Below the pieces are notes generated by a model, which was given only the letters and a program-made list of their open reading frames with translations, was not told where the DNA came from and made no database searches. A stretch of DNA of 64,000 nt from G965205725 sp965205725 (lineage in GTDB: Bacteria; Pseudomonadota; Gammaproteobacteria; Pseudomonadales; Halieaceae): NCBI GenBank assembly GCA_965205725.1, contig OZ242189.1:2790001-2854000 (forward strand), read 5' to 3'. Positions 16,758 through 23,555 of this stretch are shown here, piece by piece (positions within the stretch are counted from its first letter, which is position 1; every line of letters begins with the position of its first letter). The position numbers and the translations under genes are program-made.

Positions 16758-17723
16758 ATGACTAAATTCGAGCTACATCATCAGAGCTGCTTCGATTGGC
16801 TGAAACACCAGCCACAGCATTCAATCGAAGCTGTTTGCACCGACCCACCGTTCGGCATTGTGGAATTTCTTCCCCACGAAATGGAAAAGATGCGCAATGG
16901 CAAAGGTGGTGTTTGGCGTTTGCCGCCAACCATTGGGGGCAGCAAGCGGGCGCCGCTACCACGGTTTACTACACTGAACCAAAAAGAATTAGAGCACGTT
17001 TACCTATATTTCAAAGAATTTGGTAATTGCCTGCTACCTGCCCTTACCCCAGGCGCTCATGTGTTTATAGCAGGAACACCTATGCTCCAGCATTTGGTTC
17101 AGCGTGGGATGGCTGACGCAGGCTTTGAAGTGCGCGGGGCCATTATGAGGCTATACAGAGGCTTTAGAGGTGGTGACAGGCCAAAGCTTGCGGAAAAAGA
17201 GTTTCCGGATGTATGTGTTACTCTGCGGGGGACGTATGAGCCATGGATGTTATTTAGAAAACCCATTGAGGAAAGAACTGTAGCCATAAATTTGCGCAAA
17301 TGGGGAACGGGAGCATTAAGACGGATTAACACCGATCAGCCCATACCAGACACTTTACAAAGCGGGAAAACGCCAAAAATTGAAGAAGCCATCTCTGATC
17401 ACCCAACTCTCAAACCTCAACAGTTGATGCGTATTCTTGTGCGCTCACTTCTCCCTTTGGGGAAAGGAAAAGTCTTAGACCCTTTCTGCGGTTCTGGCGC
17501 AACAATAGCCGCTTGCAAAGCAATCGGCTACGACTCTATTGGTATTGAGATTGATGACTTATATTTTTCGTCACTTGAAAACAACATAAATGAATTGGCG
17601 CCCTTGTATCCAAAGTTCAAAGGTGATTCTTTGGGGTGCGATCTTGCTATTGATGCACCAAAGAGAAAGAGCCGCGAAGAGCCTCAGAAAGACCTGCTAT
17701 ACGGTATCTCTGATTACACCTAA
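16758..17723 (+). CDS. DNA methyltransferase (beta class, N4C or N6A)
   Basis: 321 residues. The catalytic motif TDPPFG is at residues 28-33, ahead of the SAM-binding motif LDPFCGSGAT near residue 235, the order of beta-class amino-methyltransferases. HPTLKPQQLMRILV just before the latter is typical. It is divergent from the interrupted endonuclease gene and would have protected the host from it; now it is an orphan methylase. N4-cytosine or N6-adenine specificity cannot be decided here. Codon use is AT-richer than in the core genes. Confidence 0.87.
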   Translation: MTKFELHHQSCFDWLKHQPQHSIEAVCTDPPFGIVEFLPHEMEKMRNGKGGVWRLPPTIGGSKRAPLPRFTTLNQKELEHVYLYFKEFGNCLLPALTPGAHVFIAGTPMLQHLVQRGMADAGFEVRGAIMRLYRGFRGGDRPKLAEKEFPDVCVTLRGTYEPWMLFRKPIEERTVAINLRKWGTGALRRINTDQPIPDTLQSGKTPKIEEAISDHPTLKPQQLMRILVRSLLPLGKGKVLDPFCGSGATIAACKAIGYDSIGIEIDDLYFSSLENNINELAPLYPKFKGDSLGCDLAIDAPKRKSREEPQKDLLYGISDYT

Positions 17724-17749
17724 CGTCTCAATCAGCCGCGGCGTTAGCG
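17718..17749 (+). other. Short attC-like site 4 (32 bp)
   Basis: ACCTAAC (17718-17724) complements GTTAGGT, the core opening the restriction-modification cassette, and GTTAGCG (17743-17749) closes it. Only 18 bp separate the two cores, too short for the usual two-arm hairpin, so the site has probably lost one arm or is minimal. The brnA stop codon and its last codons lie in it. Confidence 0.58.
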
Positions 17750-17997
17750 GTCGGTTGAATTGATTTGTTAGCAGCTTCAGACTGCAACCGTTCTACCAAC
17801 CAAACTTTGATAATTGATTGTCGTGTAACACCTATACGAGCCGCCTCTCGGTCAAGAGAGTCTATTACCCAAGAAGGGAAGTCTACGTTAATACGCTTTT
17901 GTTCTTGATTAGGACGACGCATAGTTGATAAATCAAGGTCATCAATAATATCATCAATATTTTGGTCAAACTTATCATCAAACTCTTTAGCTTTCAT
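17728..17997 (-). CDS. brnA: BrnA-type antitoxin
   Basis: 89 residues, ribbon-helix-helix type: KRINVDFPSWVIDSLDREAARIGVTRQSIIKVWLVERL. It would neutralise the BrnT toxin encoded just upstream and bind the shared promoter. It overlaps brnT by 11 bp. The last residues (SIQPTANAAAD) are encoded by the attC-like site and its flank, so the tail was probably acquired from the recombination site. The pair is oriented against the other cassettes' plus-strand genes. Confidence 0.85.
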   Translation of the reverse strand: MKAKEFDDKFDQNIDDIIDDLDLSTMRRPNQEQKRINVDFPSWVIDSLDREAARIGVTRQSIIKVWLVERLQSEAANKSIQPTANAAAD

Positions 17998-18250
17998 AAA
18001 GCAATACCTCTTGTTTACGTGAGCGTCTTACAGAGATTAATCGAATATAGCCATTTCTATAAGTCACCACCGCAGACCAATATTTTCCCTGTATAAGACC
18101 GATGACAATAAAACGTTCCTCATCATCAGATTTTGCCTTAAGCTCTAATGCCTCTGGATCATTCCATAATTTTTGAGCCGTAAGAAAATCAATACCGTGC
18201 TTATCAAGATTTGTTAAACTTTTGGACTCGTCATATTCGAATTGACTCAT
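17987..18250 (-). CDS. brnT: BrnT-type ribonuclease toxin
   Basis: 87 residues of the RelE-like BrnT family (DUF497): FEYDESKSLTNLDKHGIDF at the start, then DDEERFIVIG and ISVRRSRKQE. It cleaves RNA when free of antitoxin. Toxin-before-antitoxin order is normal for this family. A promoter must lie in the AT-rich 18251-18300, which is also the only space left before the next core site. Confidence 0.87.
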   Translation of the reverse strand: MSQFEYDESKSLTNLDKHGIDFLTAQKLWNDPEALELKAKSDDEERFIVIGLIQGKYWSAVVTYRNGYIRLISVRRSRKQEVLLYES

Positions 18251-18306
18251 GAGGTAAAAATATACCTTTTTTACTCATTTATCAAGGAAAAATTGAGTTG
18301 GCTGCC

Positions 18307-18351
18307 GTTAGATCGGGTCGCCTGCGGAGCGAGCGATCCGATCTAAAGAGC
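18307..18351 (+). other. Terminal attC-like debris cut by IS3
   Basis: GTTAGAT (18307-18313), preceded by GGCTGCC as at the end of site 1, is followed by a palindrome (TTAGATCGG...CCGATCTAA). The second half TCCGATCTAA matches the left border of site 1 (TCCGATCTAAC) up to the point where the IS3 element begins at 18352. This looks like the last core of the cassette array, truncated by the IS3. Confidence 0.5.
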
Positions 18352-18435
18352 TGGCCCCAGAAATCTGAACAGCGCTGTAAGTGGATTTCCTGCCTGACTT
18401 AGGGCATCGTATTGCCCGTACTCAGGAGAATCGAC

Positions 18436-18738
18436 ATGGCCAGAAGACCTCGCCGTAATCACTCACCCCAGTTCAAGGCCAAAGTGGCTCTGGATGCCGT
18501 CAAAGGCGAACAGACGGCAGCGGAGCTGTCCCAGCGCTTCGATGTACACCCCAACCAGATTACCCAGTGGAAGACGCAGTTGTTGGAGCGCTCTGCCGAT
18601 GTATTTGGCGGTGGGGAGTCCAAGGAGCCTCGGGTGGATGTGAAGACACTCCATGCCAAAATTGGAGAGCTGACGCTGGAAAATGATTTTTTAGAAGGCG
18701 CGCTCAACAAGGCGGGATTGCTGAGCGAAAAACGATGA
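18436..18738 (+). CDS. IS3-family transposase OrfA
   Basis: 100 residues from MARRPRRNHSPQFKAKVAL: an HTH_Tnp_1 domain (AELSQRFDVHPNQITQWKTQLL) and a leucine-zipper-like tail (IGELTLENDFLEGALNKAGLL). A GTG/ATG a few codons upstream is also open. Its stop overlaps the orfB start (ATGA), where programmed frameshifting normally makes the OrfAB fusion. Confidence 0.92.
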   Translation: MARRPRRNHSPQFKAKVALDAVKGEQTAAELSQRFDVHPNQITQWKTQLLERSADVFGGGESKEPRVDVKTLHAKIGELTLENDFLEGALNKAGLLSEKR

Positions 18739-19562
18739 TCGACCGCAACCACACACTGCCGATCAGTCGGCAGGCCAAACTGCTGGATATCAGTCGAGGC
18801 ACTGTGTACTACCCGCCCAAACCAGTCAGTCCTCGCAATCAGATGTTGATGAATCGGATTGACCGTCTGCACTTGGAGCTGCCGTTCGCCGGTGCCCGGA
18901 TGCTACGGGATCTACTGCGTCAAGAAGGCCACAAGGTGGGCCGCTCGAAAGTCGCCAGGCTTATGAGGGTCATGAGCATTGAAGCGCTGTATCGCAAGCC
19001 CAAGACCACACGGCGACACCCAGGGCACAAAGTCTATCCGTACCTGCTGCGTAATCTGGCGGTGACTCGATCCAACCAGGCGTGGGCGATGGACATCACG
19101 TACATTCCGATGGCTCGTGGATTTGTCTACCTGGCAGCCGTCGTGGATTGGTATTCTCGGCGAGTCTTATCCTGGAAGGTCTCCACCACCATGGATGTGT
19201 ACTTCTGTCTGGAGGCGGTGGAGGAAGCCATGGAGCACCATGGCAAGCCGGAGATTATGAATACCGACCAGGGCAGCCAGTTCACCAGCCAGGCCTTCAC
19301 CGGTCTGCTGAAGGAAAATGGTATCCAGATCAGCATGGATGGCAAAGGCGCCTGGCGGGACAATGTGTTTGTTGAACGCCTATGGCGATCGCTGAAGTAC
19401 GAGGAAGTCTACCTGCATGCGTATGACACGGTCTCGGCGGCCAAGGCAGGACTGGATCGCTACTTTCGGTTCTACAACAACCGGCGACCTCACAGCAGTC
19501 TTGACCGACAAACACCGGATCAGTTTTACTATGAATCGCTGCCACTACCCATGGCAGCTTAA
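18735..19562 (+). CDS. IS3-family transposase OrfB
   Basis: 275 residues with HTH_21 and rve domains. DDE residues are seen in AWAMDITYIPM, NTDQGSQFTS and ERLWRSLKYEEVYL; RPHSSLDRQTPDQFYY closes the protein as usual. Frame intact. Confidence 0.94.
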   Translation: MIDRNHTLPISRQAKLLDISRGTVYYPPKPVSPRNQMLMNRIDRLHLELPFAGARMLRDLLRQEGHKVGRSKVARLMRVMSIEALYRKPKTTRRHPGHKVYPYLLRNLAVTRSNQAWAMDITYIPMARGFVYLAAVVDWYSRRVLSWKVSTTMDVYFCLEAVEEAMEHHGKPEIMNTDQGSQFTSQAFTGLLKENGIQISMDGKGAWRDNVFVERLWRSLKYEEVYLHAYDTVSAAKAGLDRYFRFYNNRRPHSSLDRQTPDQFYYESLPLPMAA

Positions 19563-19620
19563 ACCCAGTGCAGGCATACACTTATAGAATTGGGATTGCT
19601 GTTCAAATAACCGGGGCCAC

Positions 19621-19731
19621 CTCTGCTGGGCATTCGCCGAATTTGCAGATGTATTTGACATGCAGCAGGATTTTGCAGAAAAAGTCGCAGCCGAATTCAA
19701 CAAAATGATTATAGCGACCGCCGTGCCATAG
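19621..19731 (+). pseudogene. 3' remnant of a gene cut by IS3
   Basis: An open frame of 36 codons runs from the IS border to a TAG at 19729-19731 (CWAFAEFADVFDMQQDFAEKV...). The acidic, amphipathic composition is protein-like. There is no start codon, so this is the tail of a gene whose 5' part was lost at the IS3 end. Family not recognised. Confidence 0.4.
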
Positions 19732-19753
19732 TACACTATAATAGTGTACACTA
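19731..19753. promoter_or_regulatory. vapBC promoter/operator palindromes
   Basis: GTACACTA-TAA-TAGTGTAC (19731-19749) is a perfect palindrome, and TAGTGTACACTA (19742-19753) is a second, overlapping one. A TATAAT -10 box (19737-19742) is buried in them. This is the arrangement of an autoregulated toxin-antitoxin promoter, about 50 bp before vapB. No good -35 box is visible. Confidence 0.6.
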
Positions 19754-19801
19754 AGCCTCAATGTTAAAGTGTATAGGAACTGATCTGTAGGAACTGAGCC
19801 C

Positions 19802-20029
19802 ATGAAAAATATCACCTTAAGCGCCGATGAGCACCTGATTGAGGCGGCGCGGCGGCGCGCACTGGAAGAACGCACAACGCTCAACGCCAAGTTTCGTGAG
19901 TGGCTGGAAGGCTATGTGCAACGCCGGCGGCAGACCGAAACCGCGCTGCAAACCATCCGGGAATTACGCGGCAGATATTCCACGGCTGGCCGAAAATTCA
20001 CCCGGGAAGACATGAATGAGCGCCGCTAG
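19802..20029 (+). CDS. vapB: VapB-like antitoxin
   Basis: 75 residues. The N-terminal part MKNITLSADEHLIEAARRRA is a ribbon-helix-helix DNA-binding domain, followed by a charged toxin-binding tail. It overlaps vapC by 14 bp. It should repress its own promoter through the palindromes at 19731-19753 and neutralise VapC. Confidence 0.82.
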   Translation: MKNITLSADEHLIEAARRRALEERTTLNAKFREWLEGYVQRRRQTETALQTIRELRGRYSTAGRKFTREDMNERR

Positions 20030-20435
20030 TCTGCTGGATACCAACATCATCATCTATCTGCTGGACGCGACTCAACCGCAAAAATACCGGCGCGCAGAGG
20101 AACTGGTGGCGTCTGGTTTACAGGGTGGTCGTTGTTGCATCAGTACCCAGGTAGTTCAAGAAACTTTACATGTGGCCTTAAAAAAACTGAAGTTCAGCCA
20201 GGAAGATGCCGGTCGACTGCTGCATCAGACCCTGTTGCCGATGTGTAAAACACTGCCGGTATCGCAACTTTACCAGACCGGGCTGGACGTTCATTACCGC
20301 TATCAATACAGTTTTTACGATGCCCTGATTATCGCCGCTGCGCTGAACCTGGGCTGCAACACGCTATACAGCGAAGACCTGCAACACGGGCAGGCCATCG
20401 GGTCATTAACCATCGAAAACCCGTTCAGAAAATAA
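20016..20435 (+). CDS. vapC: VapC-like PIN-domain toxin
   Basis: 139 residues, a PIN ribonuclease: first acidic motif LLDTNIIIYLLD, then Glu in VVQETLHVALKK and Asp in FYDALIIAAAL, with a C-terminal LYSEDLQHGQ. All four usual acidic positions appear present. It is preceded by its antitoxin and followed four bases later by an unrelated gene fragment. Confidence 0.88.
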   Translation: MSAASLLDTNIIIYLLDATQPQKYRRAEELVASGLQGGRCCISTQVVQETLHVALKKLKFSQEDAGRLLHQTLLPMCKTLPVSQLYQTGLDVHYRYQYSFYDALIIAAALNLGCNTLYSEDLQHGQAIGSLTIENPFRK

Positions 20436-20439
20436 CAAA

Positions 20440-20706
20440 ATGGCAAAAAAGAAAACTCACCCAAAGAAAGTCACAACCCTGACCCATGAAGACGCTTCGC
20501 GGGTGAATATTCCAACCGCAGAATATGAGGCGGTACTGCATGAAAAAGACAAAAGCCCGGTTCGCGTCGCCTACCAGCGCCCCGCCGCAAACTCAAGCCC
20601 GAGGAATTTCGGGGTTTTGCCCTGGTCGATGATTTTGCCCCTCTGGTATTCATCAATGGGGCGGATAGCAAGTCTGCCCAGATGTTTACCCTGGCCCATG
20701 AATTAG
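20440..20706 (+). pseudogene. N-terminal fragment of a type III restriction Mod methylase
   Basis: The first 47 codons (MAKKKTHPKKVTTLTHEDAS, NIPTAEYEAV, SPVRVAYQR) match the start of type III Mod methylases as I know them. After about 20580 the sequence is that of a different gene (ImmA/IrrE peptidase) in another frame, and the reading frame continues as nonsense to 20706. The rest of mod and any res gene are missing. It marks a deletion join inside an old defence locus. Confidence 0.55.
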
Positions 20707-21185
20707 CTCACCTGTGGTTGGGCCAAAGTGCCCTGTCAAGTGCTGATATTTCCGGCCGGGAAAAACAGTCCATCGAACGCTGGTGCAATCAGGTGGCTGC
20801 TGAATTGTTAGTGCCCATGGCGCAGTTTAAAAATGCCTTGCTCGATGAATCTCTGGATGATGCGCTACGCCGTCTGGCCAAACAATACAAGGTCAGCACC
20901 CTGGTTATTCTAAGGCGTATGCGCGATTGTCAATACCTGAGTCAGCCTGAATACCACAGGGCCTACGAGGAAGAATTGGAACGACTGTTGCCACTCAGCA
21001 GTGATAGTAGCGGTGGCAACTTTTATGCCTCCCAGCCCTACAAGCTCAGTAAACGCTTCGCCCAGGCACTGGTCGCAAGCACGCTGGAAGGACACACCCT
21101 GTACAGGGATGCCATGCGACTGATGGGCGTTAAAAAAACCTCTACCTTCGATGAAATAGGTCGCAGTCTGGGAGTGGCCGGGTAA
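20583..21185 (+). pseudogene. ImmA/IrrE-family metallopeptidase, C-terminal part
   Basis: The frame is open from about 20583 (RRKLKPEEFRGFALVDDFAP) and has an ATG at 20682. The zinc site HELAH (TLAHELAHLWLG) with a downstream Glu (NQVAAELLVPM) is intact. Full-length relatives are about 380 residues with an XRE domain; here the first half is replaced by the Mod fragment. Usually it is the antitoxin-like partner of a DUF4411 PIN protein, whose start follows with an overlapping TAATG. Confidence 0.7.
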
Positions 21186-21316
21186 TGGCCTATTTGCTGG
21201 ATGCGAATATCTTTATTCAGGCAAAGCAGCTTCATTACGGGTTTGATTTCTGTCCTGCCGTTTCACCCTATACCATGCTGCGGCGTGAACGCGCCCGGTT
21301 TATATTGCCCGCTTGA
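21185..21316 (+). pseudogene. N-terminal fragment of a DUF4411 (PIN-like) protein
   Basis: It begins MAYLLDANIFIQAKQLHYGF, the typical start of DUF4411 proteins, with the first PIN aspartate. After FCPA the sequence changes and the frame ends at 21314-21316 after 43 residues (normal length about 160). The gene is truncated by the join to the following helicase locus. Confidence 0.6.
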
Positions 21317-21329
21317 AAGGAACCCTGCT

Positions 21330-23426
21330 TTGGAATTCAGAATTGCAGACACCTTCACCAGCAGCCTGGCCAAGCTGACCAGCGATGAGCAAAAAGCCGT
21401 TAAAACGACCGCCTTTGACTTGCAGATGAATCCGGAGAATCCGGGGCATAGCTTTCACAAGCTGGACCGCGCCCAGGACAAGAATTTTTGGTCGGTTCGT
21501 GTCAATCGAGATATACGGACGATTGTCCATCGTTCAAAATCCAGTCTGCTGCTTTGCTATGTTGACCACCATGATGATGCCTACAAATGGGCGGAGAAGC
21601 GCAAGCTCGAAACGCATCCGCAAACCGGTGCGGCCCAGCTCGTGGAAATTCGGGAGCGCGTAGAAGAAATAAGCATCCCTTACTACGTCAATGTCGAGAC
21701 AGCGCCGCCAGCGAAGCCGCTGCTTTTCGCCGAGATAGATGACGCTGATCTGCTTGGGTACGGTGTTCCTTCTGAGTGGCTTGCCGATGTCAAGGGGGCC
21801 AACGAAGATACTATTCTGGAATTGGCTGATCATCTTCCTTCCGAGGCGTCTGAAGCGCTGATTGAAATTGCAGTAGGCGGTACACCCCAGCCGCCAATCG
21901 CTATTGCTCCACACCTTGATCCCTTTGATCACCCGGACGCACAGCGCCGATTCCGGGTGATGAGTGACGTTGAAGAACTGGAGCGGGCGTTAAACTCCCC
22001 ATGGGAAAAGTGGACGATATTCCTGCACCCGGCGCAACAAGAACTGGTGGAGAAGGACTTCAATGGCCCGGCAAGGGTGTCGGGCTCGGCGGGCACCGGC
22101 AAAACGATAGTTGCATTGCACCGGGCTGTGCATCTGGCGAGACAGAACCCTGAGTCGCGCATTCTTCTCACCACATTCACCGACTCTTTGGCCAATGCGC
22201 TCAAGGAGAAATTAAAGCACCTGATTGACAGCACACCCAGACTGGCAGAGCGCCTCGAAATACACTCAATGGATGCTATTGCTCTCCGACTGCATAAGTT
22301 CAACGCTAAACACAAACGGCTACTGAAACGACAAGCGCTATTTGAACTTGTAGCCAGGCATGCAGGTGCGGTTGACGAACTCCGGTTTTCCCCGGCGTTC
22401 GTGTTTGAAGAGTGGCTTCAGGTTGTCGATGCCTGGCAGATTAACTCGTGGCAAGACTATAAAGATGTTCGTCGACTGGGTCGAAAAAAGCGGCTTGCAG
22501 AATCACAGCGCCACATACTTTGGGGACTGTTTGAGCAAGTAAATGCCGAATTGGAGAGTACCAATTCGGTTTCTATGGCTGGAATCTATCTGAGATTGAC
22601 AAAGGCGCTGGCAGAAAAGAAGAACAGCTCTTTTGATTTTGTAGTTGTTGACGAAGCACAAGACATCAATATTTCACAGCTCAGGTTCTTGTCTGCGCTG
22701 GGTGGAGACAAGCCTGATGGGTTGTTCTTCGCGGGTGATTTGGGGCAGCGAATTTTTCAGCAGGCATTTTCCTGGAAATCCCTTGGTGTTGATATACGCG
22801 GGCGATCAAAGACGCTACGGGTGAATTACAGAACCTCTCATCAGATCAGAATGCAGGCTGACCGCTTATTGGGGCCAGATGTATCTGACGTTGACGGCAA
22901 TGTGGATGTGCGCACGGATACTGTCTCAGTATTTAACGGCCCGCCGCCGACTGTTTGCAATTTTGATTCCCGTGAGGAAGAAATTGCCTGCGTATCAAAG
23001 TGGCTAGCAAGCCTTGACAAAGAAGGATTCGAGCCGCATGAGATCGGACTCATTGTTCGTTCGGAAAAAGAACTGGCGCGAGCGGAAGCTGCAATCAAGA
23101 GATCGGGCATTCCCTACAACTTACTCGATAGCTATATACAGCTCGCCCACGGCAGCGCAGCTCTTGGCACCATGCACCTGGCAAAGGGGTTAGAGTTTAG
23201 AGCGGTGGCGGTAATGGCTTGTGACGACGAAATTATTCCATCCCAGGAACGACTAGAAAGCGTCGCAGACGGCGCAGATTTAGAAGAAGTCTACGAGACA
23301 GAACGGCATTTGCTATATGTCGCCTGCACCAGAGCGCGGGATCGGTTGCTGGTTACAAGTGGCGAAGTGGCGTCTGAATTTTTAGAGGATTTTGTTTCTG
23401 GTTATACAACCCAGGCATATCAGTAA
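21330..23426 (+). CDS. UvrD-like helicase with RelE-like N-terminal domain
   Basis: 698 residues from the TTG at 21330 (LEFRIADTFTSSLAKL), with GAAAGGAA eight bases upstream; the longer frame from 21201 runs through the DUF4411 remnant. Residues 1-95 resemble RelE/ParE toxins (HSFHKLDRAQDKNFWSVRVNRDIRTIVHR). The helicase core has Walker A SGSAGTGKT, the DExx box VVVDEAQD, GDLGQRIF, motif TLRVNYRTS and C-terminal LLYVACTRARDRL. RelE-UvrD fusions of this kind occur in mobile regions. A role in defence or DNA repair is inference. Confidence 0.85.
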   Translation: MEFRIADTFTSSLAKLTSDEQKAVKTTAFDLQMNPENPGHSFHKLDRAQDKNFWSVRVNRDIRTIVHRSKSSLLLCYVDHHDDAYKWAEKRKLETHPQTGAAQLVEIRERVEEISIPYYVNVETAPPAKPLLFAEIDDADLLGYGVPSEWLADVKGANEDTILELADHLPSEASEALIEIAVGGTPQPPIAIAPHLDPFDHPDAQRRFRVMSDVEELERALNSPWEKWTIFLHPAQQELVEKDFNGPARVSGSAGTGKTIVALHRAVHLARQNPESRILLTTFTDSLANALKEKLKHLIDSTPRLAERLEIHSMDAIALRLHKFNAKHKRLLKRQALFELVARHAGAVDELRFSPAFVFEEWLQVVDAWQINSWQDYKDVRRLGRKKRLAESQRHILWGLFEQVNAELESTNSVSMAGIYLRLTKALAEKKNSSFDFVVVDEAQDINISQLRFLSALGGDKPDGLFFAGDLGQRIFQQAFSWKSLGVDIRGRSKTLRVNYRTSHQIRMQADRLLGPDVSDVDGNVDVRTDTVSVFNGPPPTVCNFDSREEEIACVSKWLASLDKEGFEPHEIGLIVRSEKELARAEAAIKRSGIPYNLLDSYIQLAHGSAALGTMHLAKGLEFRAVAVMACDDEIIPSQERLESVADGADLEEVYETERHLLYVACTRARDRLLVTSGEVASEFLEDFVSGYTTQAYQ

Positions 23427-23555
23427 TTGTGGCGTTCGGGATTTTTCTGTTTTCGCGCTATCATTTGATACAACGAATAGGTTGAGCCCGATACAACGAA
23501 ATTCGCGCCGGGCTGGACATCAGTCGCACTCAGACGAGCTGAAGGAATCTGCTGC

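Larger units (their letters stand above)
18352..19619 (+). mobile_element. IS3-family insertion sequence
   Basis: A 1268-bp element with ends TGGCCCCAGAAATCTGAACA and, complemented, TGGCCCCGGTTATTTGAACA. It contains overlapping orfA and orfB. No target duplication is visible (left flank AGAGC, right flank CCTCT), which suggests that one side was deleted or recombined after insertion. That fits the truncated array on the left and the truncated gene on the right. Confidence 0.88.

Noticed and set aside
11228..18351. Integron integrase gene
   Set aside because: No tyrosine recombinase signature was found on either strand; all large ORFs in the island are otherwise explained.
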